The notes: a model not told the origin generated them from the sequence alone. Numbered from the stretch's first letter, positions 1 through 11,064 are shown. The stretch: 64,000 nt of DNA from Rostratula benghalensis (GCA_013399305.1 VXAI01000641.1:31783-95782), one strand, 5' to 3'. Made by a program: numbers and translations.

Positions 1-172
1 AGCAGCTCGGGCAGATCTGCAGCCGCCCTGTTTGCCGGTGAGAACATCAAGGAAAAAGGTCTTCATGCAAAGCTTGTTGCTGACACCATGAAGGTTCAAT
101 CTGCCTGTGCAGGAGTTGGTTAGAAATAACCCAAACCTAAGATGAAAAAGATAATGGAGGGATCAGACTTAC

Positions 173-351
173 TTGGATCAACGAGGAGGAGAAGGAAGGA
201 CCTGTGATCTGAGGATGTCTTAGCCAGAAGCCCTTATATACCATCTCCTGGTTGCCTGGAGGGGCTGAGACATCCTTAGTGTTTCAGGGTTCTTCTGTTA
301 CAAAACACACGAAGCAGGTCACTCCCCAAGCTCCTATGACTGTTTTATTCC
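173..351 (-). promoter_or_regulatory. Promoter and non-coding exon 1 of CBP-0, a CBP gene whose coding exon lies off the left edge
   Basis: On the minus strand there is a TATA box (TATATAAG, 240 to 233), then about 30 bp later a short exon ending at 173 in a clean 5' splice donor (CCAA|GTAAGTC, donor at 172-168). This matches the layout of every other CBP gene here. An upstream ACTGTTTTATTCC element (338-351) sits about 100 bp before the TATA box, as in CBP-11. The reading frame should follow after an intron to the left, beyond base 1. The nature of the product is inferred from promoter and exon likeness only. Confidence 0.6.
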
Positions 352-1517
352 TCTTTGGACAATTATCAATTACCGGTTTCTTCCAACACCCTCTTGGTTC
401 TTCCTTAAACTTTTCGGAGCAGTTTCACTTCCTGCTGTGTTTTGCTGATTTGGCCAGCGTGACGAAAAATGTTGGAAAACTACCTGATTTACGCAACTGC
501 TCCACACAGCCAGTATTTTTCACGTGCTGCTCAGCCCCACAAGAAGTGGGAGCTCGTTTTCTTCTGGAAACTTCCTGCTGACCCCGAGCTGAAGCCCCGT
601 AGGACTTGCAGTTGATGTAAAGACGGGAGATTGACCCCCATCACCCTCGTTCCTCGTCCCAGCTACATGCTGTGGGTTCGATACGTCCCCCACCAAAGCA
701 CAGAGGTGATTGGGTTTGTGAACTCTTGCAAACCATCTGTATTTTCTTTTTGCCTCTGGATGGAAAACCACCACAACATCTCCCCTGTCCCTCTGAAACC
801 CCCACAACCCCAGCCCTGATTTACGGGGGCTGGCACGTCCTTCTGGCTGCGGCGATGTTATGACCCCGTGTCTGATGTGAGGGAAACCCTTGCAATAAGT
901 ATTAAAATAGTGAGGTTTGGGTTGGGTTTTTTTTTTTTTTTTTTTTTTTACTCAGATGTGAATAAAGCAAGAAAATTCTTAAAAGCCACCCACACAAGGG
1001 AGCTGGATGCTTTCTCCTGTGTTTTGGGACACCTAAGGGTGGGGTTTAGCCCCGTGTGCATCCTTTTGTCCCCAAGGAGAGACCCCACTGCAAGGGCAGA
1101 CCCCAGGGGTCGTGGCTGAAGGCAGAAGGAGCTGAACACTAAAATCCCAACTCTTGTAGGAGATAGTTGCATTGGACCCTTGCTTGGGTGTCTGCAGCGT
1201 CCTCAGTGATTCAGTGACCCAACCCCAACCTGCTCCCGGACAGGAAAGGGCTTAAAATTCTTGCACATTCCTTGATATTCCCAGAGGAAAATGAATAATG
1301 GTCCCCAAGAAGCTAACAATATGTCTGGAACTAAACACATTGTGATGAACGTAGAGTATGAAAACAGGTTCAGAAAGACAAGCTTCAGTATCTGTAAGAA
1401 AAAATGAAAAAATAATAATAAGAAACGGACACACTGCAAAGCTGGGAAAATTCCAAGAAGGAAGAACCTGGGAGACACTGAGGGAAACCTGAGCTGAGTA
1501 ATACTTGCTAACAGTGA
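242..1517. other. Intergenic spacer between divergent CBP-0 and CBP-1
   Basis: No gene is seen. The spacer holds the CBP-0 upstream element near 338-376 and a poly-T run at about 929-949. Short open frames here show no family likeness and no promoter. Confidence 0.5.
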
Positions 1518-1699
1518 GGAAACTATTTGCATGACCGTGGAGTGGAGGAACAATGTGTAATCCGCGTGTTTGGAAGCCAATTAAGATCTTGCTCAGGAGG
1601 TGTCAGAGACCAGCGGGCAGCGGGAAACGGTATAAAAAGGGCTCAGAGCACGGGCAGCCTCAGACGACTGCTCCTCACTTCTCCTCTTCGGTGTCTTGA
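1518..1699 (+). promoter_or_regulatory. Promoter and non-coding exon 1 of CBP-1
   Basis: The TATA box (TATAAAAAGG) is at 1631-1640. Exon 1 should start near 1660 and ends at 1699, at the donor GTAAGT (1700-1705). About 110 bp upstream of the TATA box lies ATTTGCAT (octamer-like, about 1526-1533), in the place where the other CBP promoters carry their AT-rich element. TATA box and donor are read directly; the start site is inferred from spacing. Confidence 0.75.
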
Positions 1700-2110
1700 G
1701 TAAGTTGGGCCTCACTTAATCTTTCTGACTTAAAGCATCACCCTTGAGGAGGTTTAACTGAATCTTTCTGAAATGCTCTGCTTGTCTGCCTTGTGCCTCC
1801 TTTTCCTTGAAATGTACTCTTTTTGCAGGCTTTGGTAGATGTAGTGGGTTTTGCTGCTAGATCTGGTGATGGGTGACTTCCAAGCTTGCTTGCTACAGGT
1901 CACTTTGGGGTGAGGGAGGGAGTGGGGGGAATGGGGCAGGGAAGGGGGAAGAGAAAGAGAGAGAGAAGAAGCACCCAAGCTTCAGCAGGACAACCCCCAC
2001 GGCACGTCCTGAGCTCTCCCTGCTGCTGGGTGGTCTGCGTGGTGGGTGACAGGCAGTGGGTTGACTCCAGGGTCCTTGGTGTGTTGCAGGTTCAGCTCCT
2101 TGCCTGCAAG

Positions 2111-2434
2111 ATGTCCTTCTCCAGCCAGCAGCTCAGTTCCCGTTGCTTCCCACCCTGCGAGGTGACCTGCCCCCAGCCCTACACCAACGCCTGGAACCAG
2201 CCCTGCGTCACCTCCTGCGGGGACTCCCGTGCCGTGGTCTACCCACCGCCCGTGGTCATCACCTTCCCAGGCCCCATCCTCAGCTCCTGCCCCCAGGAGA
2301 GCATCGTGGGCACCTCAGCCCCAGTTGAGCTGGGCCGCCCCAGGGGCCTGCAGGGCTCCCTTGTCTACGGGGGCTCCTTGTCCTCCTCCGGCCAGCTCTG
2401 GAGCCAGCGCTATGGGGGCTGTGGGCCATGCTAA
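2111..2434 (+). CDS. CBP-1, short corneous beta-protein (107 aa)
   Basis: A structural protein of cornifying keratinocytes: CBPs form filaments through a central beta-sheet core and are cross-linked by cysteine. The N-terminal part has the motifs CEVTCPQP (about 16-23) and [10 protein letters not shown] (31-40). The core runs about 41-66, with [20 protein letters not shown]. The C-terminal part is short, lacks the long Gly-Tyr repeats of its neighbours and ends GGCGPC. I chose ATG 2111, not the upstream in-frame ATG at 1886, because the intron acceptor (GTTGCAG, ending 2089) lies between them and 2111 gives the family N-terminus. The intron is 1700-2089. The gene is head-to-head with CBP-0 and convergent with CBP-2. 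It is the shortest CBP in the window, and residues 75-100 are unlike the others, so its C-terminal half may have lost a Gly-rich block. Confidence 0.9.
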   Translation: MSFSSQQLSSRCFPPCEVTCPQPYTNAWNQPCVTSCGDSRAVVYPPPVVITFPGPILSSCPQESIVGTSAPVELGRPRGLQGSLVYGGSLSSSGQLWSQRYGGCGPC

Positions 2435-2693
2435 GCCTGGCAGAAGGTGTGGACGGCAGGAGAAACAGCATTGGAACTGACAGCAAGTCCTGGGCGTGCA
2501 GCTGAGATGAGGAGCATGGCTCTTTGAAGCAGTGGAACCTATGGGTGCTGCTCAGCACCCATGGGACTGCTCTTCTGTTTGTCTTTCTCATGCTCTGTTT
2601 GCCTTTAATGTCAGTTTTCTAAAAAATGTGCCTTTTTCATTCTTAGGGACCAAAGTAGTGATTATGTAAGAATCTGTTTCTCGCTGTCAGAGC

Positions 2694-2711
2694 ACTAAAG
2701 CCCTTGCATCA
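2694..2711 (+). terminator. Probable polyadenylation module of CBP-1
   Basis: ACTAAA (2694-2699), a variant of the ATTAAA signal, is followed five bases later by TGCATCA (2705-2711), the downstream motif shared by most CBP genes here. A canonical AATAAA at 2935-2940 could serve as an alternative, longer end. Confidence 0.55.
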
Positions 2712-3224
2712 CTGAAAACTTCTCCGTGTCTGGTTTTAATTGTTTGGGAGCATGCATTTATGTTTCTCTTTGGTAGCTTTGTCGCTTTGCGTTCTGATCT
2801 CCCCAGTTCATTTGAAACCTCAAGCAAGAAAGAACAAAAGTCCTGAAAGTGAACCAATTCCGTGCCAACTACTTCCGTGGCCCTTTTGTAAAACCCTGAA
2901 GCCCATCTTGTCTTTTTTCCTTTTCTTTGCTCCTAATAAATACTTGATTGCACCTGAACATTAATCTGTTTGCTTTCTTCTCTGGTTTTGGGGCAAGGCA
3001 ACCTCTGCAAACCAATGAAATCAAGCCATCCCCTTATCTTAGGGATGGGTAGATGAGTGTTATGGTCTTACAGACAGTGTTTATATAACGTCTGTGGATT
3101 CATCCCTCAGGAAACTCTGCTTGCACCATGCACACCCTCCCTCTGGCCTGATTTCATCTTTAACAAGGAACCAACTGTGAGACAACTACCCAACCCTTAG
3201 ATTAAATTTTCCAGACCAGCATCA

Positions 3225-3782
3225 CGGGAGGTGGATTCTACCCCTCTGCTCTGCTCTCCTCAGACCCCACCTGGAGTCCTGTGTCCAGCTCTGGGGTCCT
3301 CAACACAGAAAGGACATGGACCTGTTGGAACGGGTCCAGCAGAGGGCCATGATGATGCTCAGAGCATGGTGGAGCCCCTCTGCTGGGAGGACAGGCTGAG
3401 AGAGCTGGGGATGTTCAGCCTGGAGAAGAGAAGGCTCCAGGGAGACCTTAGAGCAGCCTCCTGGTATCTGAAGGGAGCTCCAGGAGAGCTGGGGAGGGAC
3501 TTTCTGTCAGGGAGTGGCGTGACAGGACAAGGGATAATGACTTTAAATTGGAAGAGGGGAGATTTAGATGAGATACCAGAAAGAAATTCTTCGCTGTGAA
3601 GGTGGTGAAGCACACCGGAACAGGTTGCCCAGAGAAGATCCTCCATCCCTGGAGGGGTTTAGGACCAGGTTGGAGGGGGCTTGGAGCCACCTGGTGTGGT
3701 GGGAGGGGTCCCTGCCCAGGGCAGGGGGTTGGAACTCCATGATCTTTAATGTCCCTTCCAACTCTTAACCATTCTATGAAAT
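3225..3782 (+). mobile_element. CR1 LINE fragment, 5'-truncated
   Basis: The sequence translates in broken frames to the C-terminal end of CR1 ORF2 ([16 protein letters not shown], then a run like LPREDPPSLEGF). It closes with the CR1 3' end: CCCTTCCAACTC followed by CATTCTATGAAAT. Frames are shifted, so it is a dead copy. Confidence 0.85.
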
Positions 3783-4499
3783 ACTAAACAGCCGCTCCAG
3801 AAGTATTTTAATAGCTCATTCCTACTTCCCCTCCCTTTCCCTGGGGTTTTACTGGAACCATTGTAATTCTGTTCACCATCAAACAAATCAACAAGGGGAC
3901 ATTAGATTATGCTGTGATTCTATACAATGTAGAGAAGTAAAGAAATAATATTAGGCAGCAGCAGAGGCAATTTCCCAGAGACACTAAATTAGCTGCTGCT
4001 GAGACCCCAGTCTGAAATGTAGGAAGCTTGAATTTGTTTCCCTACTCTGCACTTTCATGCCCAGCTTTTGGAGATCATAAAATGGCTTCAGCTGGGATGA
4101 TAAATGCCCAAGAGCAGGTATCTTTTGCTGGCTTCACTTCTTATCCCTGCACAAAGTAAAGGAGCCTCCTGGCAGGATCCTAAGAAACAGGGAAGCAGAA
4201 TTTGGAACCTGAAGAAGGTCATCAGAGTCACCTTTCAAAGAGCAACTTAGACGACCAGAAGAAAACAGCAATAAAAGGAAGCAGATAGAAGAGAGTCCTC
4301 AATGAATAGGAAGCAGTGATCCAGCAGTGCCCAGGGACAAAAAACCTGCTTCAGGGCTAGTAGAGCAATTAGCCACACAGCTCCTCAGCCCCTGCTCGTT
4401 GTTGTGTTAACCCTATTTAGCAGAGAGCTGAGCAGCACCTTCTCCTTCCTCTCAGCTCCTCACTGGGGTTCTGGAGTGTTGTGTGGTGTTTTAAGTGTT

Positions 4500-4552
4500 T
4501 GGTTGGACTCGATGGTCCCAAGGGTCTCTTCCAACCCAAATGATTCTATGCT
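4500..4552 (+). mobile_element. CR1 3'-end stub
   Basis: GGTTGGACTCGATGGTCCC, then a CTTCCAACCCAAATGATTCTATG-like ending, is the last 50 bp or so of CR1 in plus orientation. The left border is unclear. Confidence 0.7.
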
Positions 4553-4995
4553 AAGTACGGGCAAACAGGGAATATTGAGTGCACAATGAAGATGCAGTCA
4601 ACTTGGTCTCCCTGTGGACAACTGAATGTTGCTCAGTCTCTCTGCTACTGCTGGTGGCTGCTTTCCAGTAAATGTCCTGCACTCTCTTGTTGTAATTCCC
4701 ATGTGCCTGTGGCTGGGTGTGAAAATAAGTCTGTCTTTCATTCCATATACAGTTTTCTGTCTCCAGTAGTTTTCTAGCAGCACAAACTGGTAGAGTGGAG
4801 GGGTCTAAAGAAGACCTACAACGTGGGAATGCTCATTGCTGAGCCAAAAAAAAAAAAAAAGGTGTGGTGGTGGAGGTCTTTGCTCCCCTCTCACTGCAAG
4901 GTTTCACTGGGAATGGACACAGCAGCACTGGAGGGTCTCTCAGTTGTGTTATTCCATCAAAGCAGGCAGAAAGTAAAAACAGGATGCTAAAATTA

Positions 4996-5016
4996 TGATG
5001 CAGCATGACTTTTAAT
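4996..5016 (-). terminator. Polyadenylation module of CBP-2
   Basis: On the minus strand ATTAAA (5016-5011) is followed eight bases later by TGCATCA (5002-4996). This gives CBP-2 a 3' untranslated region of roughly 430 bp. Confidence 0.7.
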
Positions 5017-5437
5017 GGATAGAGGGAAGTTTACAAGAGCTGTTTCTCCAGAAAAAGAGTCACATGAGTCTTTTACAGATGAGCTTTCTTGTTTCAGGAA
5101 GCTTTGTTTGAGGCATGGTGTTGTTTTTTTTTCTTCTTTTGTAGCTGTAAGCTTGACGAGGCAGTCCAGTTTTCCTCCATTCATCCAACTCTTGAGTGAC
5201 AGCAGGTAGTGTTAAGTGGGAGAAATCAAAGTACACAAATTTTTCTGTTATGCTTCTTGTACATTGTTATTAGGTTGAAGGTAGAAGGAGTACTAAGGCA
5301 TTTGAAAATTTGGACCATGAGAAGAGTAGAGGAACACATGTATAGCTAAGAAAAGGAGAAGTACAGAGGCAGGTACAAGCATAAACACAGCGTTAGCAAG
5401 AATCAGCCTTTTTAGGTCAGCATCTTAAAAACCCATC

Positions 5438-5869
5438 TCACTCCTGAGTTTGGATCTTACATTCAGTATCCTGACTGCTCTTGGTGCAAGAGTACTCCTG
5501 CTGGGTTTGGGAGGGCTCACACCTTCTGGAGCGATAGCCAGTGAACCTCTGAGAACAATAAGGGTAGGAGAACTTGCTCTCCTGTGATCCCCCGTGAGCA
5601 AAAGAGCCTCTGTAGCCATAGGATCCCCCATAGCCAAGTGAGCTCCCAATGGCAGCTGGTGCTGAGGATCCCACCACGCTCTCCTGAGGGCAGGAGCTGA
5701 GGATTGGCCCAGGGAAAGTGATGACAACAGGGGGAGGGTAGACAATGGCCCTGGAGTCACCACAGGATGTGACACAGGGCTCGTTCCAGGCGTTGGCGAT
5801 GGGCTGGGGGCAGGTCACCTCACAGGGTGTGGAGCACTGGTAGCTGCAGAGCTGTCTGTAGGAGGACAT
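5438..5869 (-). CDS. CBP-2, corneous beta-protein with extended QTQ tail (143 aa)
   Basis: A CBP of the keratinocyte-like type. Residues 16-40 carry CEVTCPQP and [10 protein letters not shown]. The beta core is at 41-66 ([23 protein letters not shown]). A short Gly/Tyr block follows (77-95, [14 protein letters not shown]), then [14 protein letters not shown]. The usual ending (RGSCGPC-stop) is missing. Instead the frame runs on from about residue 118 as a Ser/Gln/Thr-rich tail ([11 protein letters not shown]...) that keeps two more cysteines. The tail's coding DNA resembles the 3' untranslated sequence of CBP-4 (CAAACCCAGCAGG against CAGACCCAGCAGG). ATG 5869 was chosen over the ATG at 5899 because the acceptor cuts at 5891; the intron is 5891-6574. 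Likely a real gene: the frame is open and the signals are intact. Confidence 0.88.
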   Translation of the reverse strand: MSSYRQLCSYQCSTPCEVTCPQPIANAWNEPCVTSCGDSRAIVYPPPVVITFPGPILSSCPQESVVGSSAPAAIGSSLGYGGSYGYRGSFAHGGSQESKFSYPYCSQRFTGYRSRRCEPSQTQQEYSCTKSSQDTECKIQTQE

Positions 5870-6574
5870 GGTTCTGTGGTGGAAGTGGGTCTGAAACACA
5901 GAAAGGCAGAAGGTTATGTGTAAAGAAATTCAGTGGTAGCTCAGGGATTTAAGTTCAGGCACTCAGGTGTTACCCTTGGGTGACTTCATAGTCCTGGTGC
6001 CCTCTTTAGTTGTGCTGCTTGAGTTTCCCTTCTCTTCTGCCCTTGAGAGACCCCCAGCTCTTCCTGACCTCCCTCTATACATCTAACAACCTATGCTTTT
6101 GACATGATGTGCCAGAACATATTCCAAAGGGCTACATCAGAGGCAGCGCTTGCTTCAGTTGTGCGCTCTTGTAGAGGAGCACAAACACTTCTGTCCTTCA
6201 GGAGACAAATGGCCACCTCACCCAGCCCCCTTTTCTCAGTAATTAACCAGGAGGACAGGATTTATAGGACCACCCATTACACAGAGCTTCAAAACTGAGC
6301 TTGACCTCCTCTTAAAGTCAAGATAAAGCTGCAGCTCGTTTCTGTACCAGCTTTAGGAACTAAGAGTTGTGAATCCTTGAAGCCCTTGGCCAGGACTGCA
6401 ATATTCCCTCGGGAAGCCTGATAACTCCAGCCCTGAGCTCTCTGCAGGGTCAGCTGAAGCTGCTTTCCCAGAGAAGCCAACCCTGCCAGGGCTATGGCAG
6501 ACGCTGATGTGGGATTCAGCCGGAGTTATTGTTAAAAGAGCGTATGAAAAAGGCACAAAGAAATGAAAACTTAC

Positions 6575-6741
6575 TGGGATCTCGCAGGAGAAGTCAGGAG
6601 AGGCTGTTGAGAGAGATGTGAGCAGCACATGCTTTTATACTGCTGCCCGGATACCCTGGAGTGTCTGAGCCACCCTGTGCCCGTGATGTTTGATCAGATT
6701 GGAAACAGAAGTGATGTCTCACAGCATGTAATCGTTTTGCT
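6575..6741 (-). promoter_or_regulatory. Promoter and non-coding exon 1 of CBP-2
   Basis: TATAAAAG (6639-6632, minus), then exon 1 (about 6605-6575) ending CCCA|GTAAGTT. The upstream element TGTAATCGTTTTG (about 6727-6739) lies roughly 90 bp before the TATA box. Confidence 0.78.
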
Positions 6742-8441
6742 CACGGTTGTTTCCAGTTATTAGGCAATTCCCAGCTTCCTTTTACGCCTCGCAACATCAA
6801 CCCACTCTAAACTTTTTGATCGTGTTGGGATTCACTGGAACTCCGAAACAATCCCCAGGCTTCACCCTTCTGCAGCCGTGACGGATAGTTCAGTTGCAGT
6901 AAAACCATCCAGTTGATAGCTGTATTAGATTTAATTTTTTTTCCTATTTTAAAGTCCACTGGGAAGTGGGGGACAGACTGTAAACCTTGAAGCTCCAGGG
7001 TGCAAGTCTTTTGCCTGCTTCAAGCCTCCACTTCAGCCACTCCATCAGGGTCTGATGTGGTGCCCCCCCCACTCCTCCCACCCTCCCCAAGCCAGGAAAT
7101 CTGTGCAGTTCTCTCTTAAAGCAGAAAATGGGCATGAAGTAAATGCAGAGTAGAAATGCTGCTGACTTCAAATCACACTCCAGACCTGTGGGTGTTTCTC
7201 AGACAGATCTTATCCCCCCAGGAGACAGAGCAATGGGCAATTTATGGCCCGAAGAGAGGTTTCCCTCAGAATCAGCTAAGAGCTGCTGTTTATTCCCTTC
7301 CTTCATTCCCCCCCGCCTCATCTTTGCTTTAGGTTAACTCTGTGTGTGCACCATGAAATATTTTCCAGATCTGTGTTCTTGGCCGCAGGCAGCCTTGTTT
7401 TCAGAGCACTTTTCAGGAGGGAATTGGAATCTGTTTGAGGTGTCTCAAATTGAGTGAGGAGTCCAATGGCCATTCTAGAAGATGGCCTTAAGGAGGATCT
7501 TGATGACCCAGAGGAACCAATAAATGCTTTAGCCCTCAGTTTTCCCAGTGACAGCACAGGAGACAAATACAGAGAGGGGAAACCCCCATCTTTTTGTGTT
7601 TATTATCGCTGTCCTCTAACAGAAATTTTCAGGGCAAGACTTTAGGTGGACATCAGGGCTCAAGTCCTTGGTCAACACAGAGGTTGGGGAGAGCGACAGG
7701 GAGGCAGTTATCTGGGGGGAGCCAGGGGACCTCGGCAGGTAATGAATTGCAGGAATAAATTCCACGGGGCATGATTGTGGCATTACGGGCCACAGACCTA
7801 ATGCTACTTAGGACAGAGAAGAATGTAAAAGTCAAACAGTCACAAAAAAAAAAAAAAAGAGCTTGATTCATTCCTGCTCAAAACCGACAAAGTGAGTGGA
7901 TTAATACCAGGAAGGATCTGCTTGTCGAAGTTTTGAGAGGAAGTGAACCGTGAGATGTAACGTTGTGTAACAGCGTGGTGAAGGAGGGAACACCAGAGTA
8001 ATTAGGATAAGTCAGAATTCTTTTTTTTCTTTTTGCATCATCATCAAGACGAGCTGAATACGCAACAGATTTTTTGGAGTTGGCAAAGCAGCAGGTCCTC
8101 ATGAGCAAGATGGTTTCATAGGCACAAGGAGCTCTAAAAAGTGGAAAATGGTACTCAATTGTGAAAATCTTTTCTCATCCCTCCTCTTGTTACGTGGTCC
8201 CTGCTGGGTTTTGTGGGCTGGCAGAAGAAAGCCAGATGTCCCTGCACCAGGACACCTGCCTCTCTGTTTATTTTTCTTAACCCCCAGATGTTTATCTTCT
8301 TTCAGTGACTGCATCAAAATAATTGAAGGAAATGCAGGGTAGAAAAACAAACATTGAAGAACAAAACAAAAGCAGAACCGGCAGAAGGCAGGGAGCTGAT
8401 ACAGGTGCAGATTTCTGGGAGTTTGCATGGTCTACTTCTTT

Positions 8442-8466
8442 TTTTTTTATTATTATTATTATTTTT
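8442..8466. repeat. (ATT)n microsatellite after a T run
   Basis: A poly-T stretch passes into about six ATT units. Confidence 0.7.
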
Positions 8467-8920
8467 ACTTTTGGCTTCACCCTGAAAGAATTTCTTGCTC
8501 TCTTCAGCAGTCTTGTGGACTTCATGATGATGGATTGTCTCCTCTGAGCAAGGCCTGGTGCCTGCAATGCTTAGCTTCATCAGTAGCTACTCTCTGCCCT
8601 ATGTGACCTTTCTGAAAAAATTGTGTGACCTGCTATTTTTCCTTCCTCTTCTTTTTTTTTTTTTCTTTTTTTTTTTCTTCCATATGGAGACAGGTTTTCT
8701 ACCTTTCCTCTGGCCTGGGAGGGCAGGGTCTGCTGCTTGAGTGTAAAACCCACCCAAATTCTAACTGTAGAAATGGGTGGGATAGGCACCACCTGGATTT
8801 TCCTCCCCAGCTCTTCCTCTGAATCAGAGACTGATGCGAAGACAAATGCCTTGCCCTGATGTCTCAATCAGCTTCCCTGCCTCAACCACCCGGACTGCAG
8901 GGGTGCTGTGGAAATGCTGG

Positions 8921-8922
<2 letters not shown>

Positions 8923-8948
<26 letters not shown>
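8923..8948. repeat. Poly-T tract
   Basis: An uninterrupted run of about 26 T, perhaps the reverse-strand tail of an old retroposon, though no element body is recognisable beside it. Confidence 0.7.
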
Positions 8949-8952
<4 letters not shown>

Positions 8953-9040
8953 TGTGTGTCACATTCCTAACCGTGTAGTCTCATTCCTAGTCCTCCGACT
9001 GGGTGCGGGGTGATGTGTTCTGTGCCCGGTCCCACCCTTC

Positions 9041-9382
9041 CTGGTGGGATTCCCTCTGTTGCTGGCGTCCAGAAGCCAGAAAGAAGCTCATCCCACCAAG
9101 CCCTGTGTCCTCCTACCCATCACAAGGAGATGTGTGCCCTGAGATAGCTCCCCAAGTACTCCTGGACCCATGTACTCCTGGAATTTCAGGAGCTGGACCA
9201 ACAGCACCCATGGGTGGTGATGCGCCTGCCTGGCAGTTGGCTTGGTACAGGGCAAGGTGCCTGTGGGAATGGGTGCAGAGCACTTCCCAGTGGGATTTGC
9301 TCTGTGACCAGTGGCTGAAAGACAGACAGATGTGCATCCCACCAGCCCTATGTTTTGCCACCCATCACAATGACATGTAGAG
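9041..9382. repeat. Degenerate tandem duplication, period about 247 bp
   Basis: The stretch from about 9041 (GGTGGGATTCCCTCTG...) recurs from about 9288 (AGTGGGATTTGCTCTG...). Both copies continue through CATCCCACCA and CACCCATCACAA-like blocks. The copies differ at many positions. Confidence 0.55.
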
Positions 9383-10399
9383 TGCCGGGGTTGTCCTTGG
9401 ACCTCTCTACTCCAGGACTCTTCGGAGGTGGAAAAACATCACCCGTGGGATGGGATGGAGAGGGAGCAGGAAGTCTGACAAACCTCCATTTGAGAGATTT
9501 TGAGAAGATGCTGGAGTTCCACTGCCTTATCTGTGGTCTGAGCGGTGCACAGGGTTAGGGTTAGGGTTTTTCAAGGCCATGTTGAGTGCTGACCCCTCAA
9601 AACAAGGCATCAGCCCACTGCAGCCTGCTGTTTGCTCTTGGCTGGGAAGCATGGCAGTGACGTGGTTAGTTGAACCCAGCTTCCAGGAGTTCCTGCGCTC
9701 TGGCAGGTAGAAAACCTGGCCTTTTCAAGGCTGTGTGAGTCAGGCCATCAGGGATTTTGACTGTCAGTTCAGGAGAGGAAGAAGTTTGTAATCCTCACCT
9801 GGCTTACTAGCTCAGGGTGTACTTATTCCCCATTTTTTGGGGAAAAATGACTCTGTGAGCTTGCTGTGGCAAGGAGTGAATGCAGATCCTTGTGCTGTAC
9901 ACTGAACCCTGACGTGTGCCTGTGCCTTCCAGGCTCCTCTCACCCCTGCTTTTTTAGTAGCTGTACCTGACCCCTGTTTCCTTTCTTTCCCCATGTCTTG
10001 CTGGGAGAAATGGTGGGATGGCTTGGGTGTAGATGTTGCCAGGAGGGCTAAGGAAGGGCTCCACATATCCCTCCCTTGCTTGTGAGGTCTTGAGGCTCAC
10101 CATCCTCGCAGGGGTATTCACATTTATACCACTAGAATGTGGGAAATAGGGGGGCAGGGTAACATTCACCCTGTATATGCCTATATTAGATGTTATTTTG
10201 GATCCCAAGGCTATCAAACACCACAAAAACATAGTACTTGTATAACATCCACGGCTATGAAATATTTAGGCTCTATATCGAGGTCTGGGATTGCCTTTTC
10301 ATGCTTTAATGCAAGAGATTAGTCATTGAGGGTTATTCTGGCATCAACAGGCTAATGACCTGGCAACTCCACAAATAAAAGCAGAAAACGTGATATTGT

Positions 10400-10419
10400 G
10401 GTGCTGAAAGAATTTTATT
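10400..10419 (-). terminator. Polyadenylation signal of CBP-3
   Basis: AATAAA on the minus strand (10419-10414), followed by TTCTTTCAGCACCAC. This is the most altered form of the downstream TGCATCA motif among the genes here. Confidence 0.65.
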
Positions 10420-10662
10420 GGAATTGATAAATGGGGCTTTTCAGATCACAGCAACACTGCAGGGAGCAATAGAGAGCAATTAAGTTAAATTTACACAAAA
10501 GGGAAGTGAAAAGGGGTCGAGCACGGAGCCAGAACGTTGTGATCAGAGGTTGGAGATGAAGGGAAAGGTGGTGCCTGAGCTTGTTTCTCAGGATGGATGA
10601 GCGTGCCCAGCTCCTGAGGCCTCCTGCTGCCCCTCAGGAAGCACTGCCTCTCTGCTCACTCA

Positions 10663-11064
10663 CTACTTGCGAATTTGCTGTTGGCCCTTCTGGGTCTGGC
10701 CAGTAACCACGCAGGGTTTGAGGGGGCGATAGATCTTGCAGCTGCGGGAATAGCAGGAGTAGGAGTACTTGCCACCTTGGGTGGCCCCGGACCCGATGGA
10801 GCTCTGGCCTTCCAAGGAGCCCCCATAACCCAAGGAGCTGCCGATCCCCAGCGGAGTTGAGGTGCCCACGAAGCTCTCCTGGGGGCAGGAGCTGAGGATG
10901 GGGCCTGGGAAGGTGATGACCACGGGTGGTGGGTAGACCACGGCACGGGAGTCCCCGCAGGAGGTGACACAGGGTTGGCTCCAGGCGTTGGTGTAGGGCT
11001 GGGGGCAGGCCACATCGCAGGGTGAGTAGCCACCAGAGGTGCAGACCTGTCTGTAGGAACTCAT
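10663..11064 (-). CDS. CBP-3, corneous beta-protein with read-on C-terminal tail (133 aa)
   Basis: A CBP very close to CBP-4, its divergent partner. They share MSSYRQVC, SPC[DE][21 protein letters not shown], the core [21 protein letters not shown] (44-64) and the GGSLEGQSS block (81-89). CBP-4 stops after GSCGPC. Here the matching place reads KPC followed by Val-Val instead of a stop, and the frame continues for 15 residues (VVTGQTQKGQQQIRK, 119-133). The DNA of this tail aligns with the 3' untranslated region of CBP-4 (CAGACCCAG, and GTGAGTGAGCAGAG just past the stop), so it looks like a stop-codon loss. The likeness to CBP-4 also reaches into the intron (11081-11354) for about 90 bp. The ATG follows directly on the family 5' context. 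Confidence 0.9.
   Translation of the reverse strand: MSSYRQVCTSGGYSPCDVACPQPYTNAWSQPCVTSCGDSRAVVYPPPVVITFPGPILSSCPQESFVGTSTPLGIGSSLGYGGSLEGQSSIGSGATQGGKYSYSCYSRSCKIYRPLKPCVVTGQTQKGQQQIRK

Larger units (their letters stand above)
2941..4995. other. Intergenic region between convergent CBP-1 and CBP-2
   Basis: It holds two CR1 pieces (3225-3782 and 4500-4552) and a poly-A run at about 4846-4860. No gene is seen. Confidence 0.5.
6742..10399. other. Intergenic region between CBP-2 and CBP-3
   Basis: No gene is seen in about 3.7 kb. Contents: poly-T/poly-A and (ATT)n runs (near 7844, 8442, 8650 and 8923), a degenerate tandem duplication at 9041-9382, and a short TTAGGG run at about 9556-9573. 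Confidence 0.5.

Noticed and set aside
9556..9573. Three TTAGGG-like units, an internal telomere repeat
   Set aside because: Too short to mean anything; a run this size is expected by chance or slippage.
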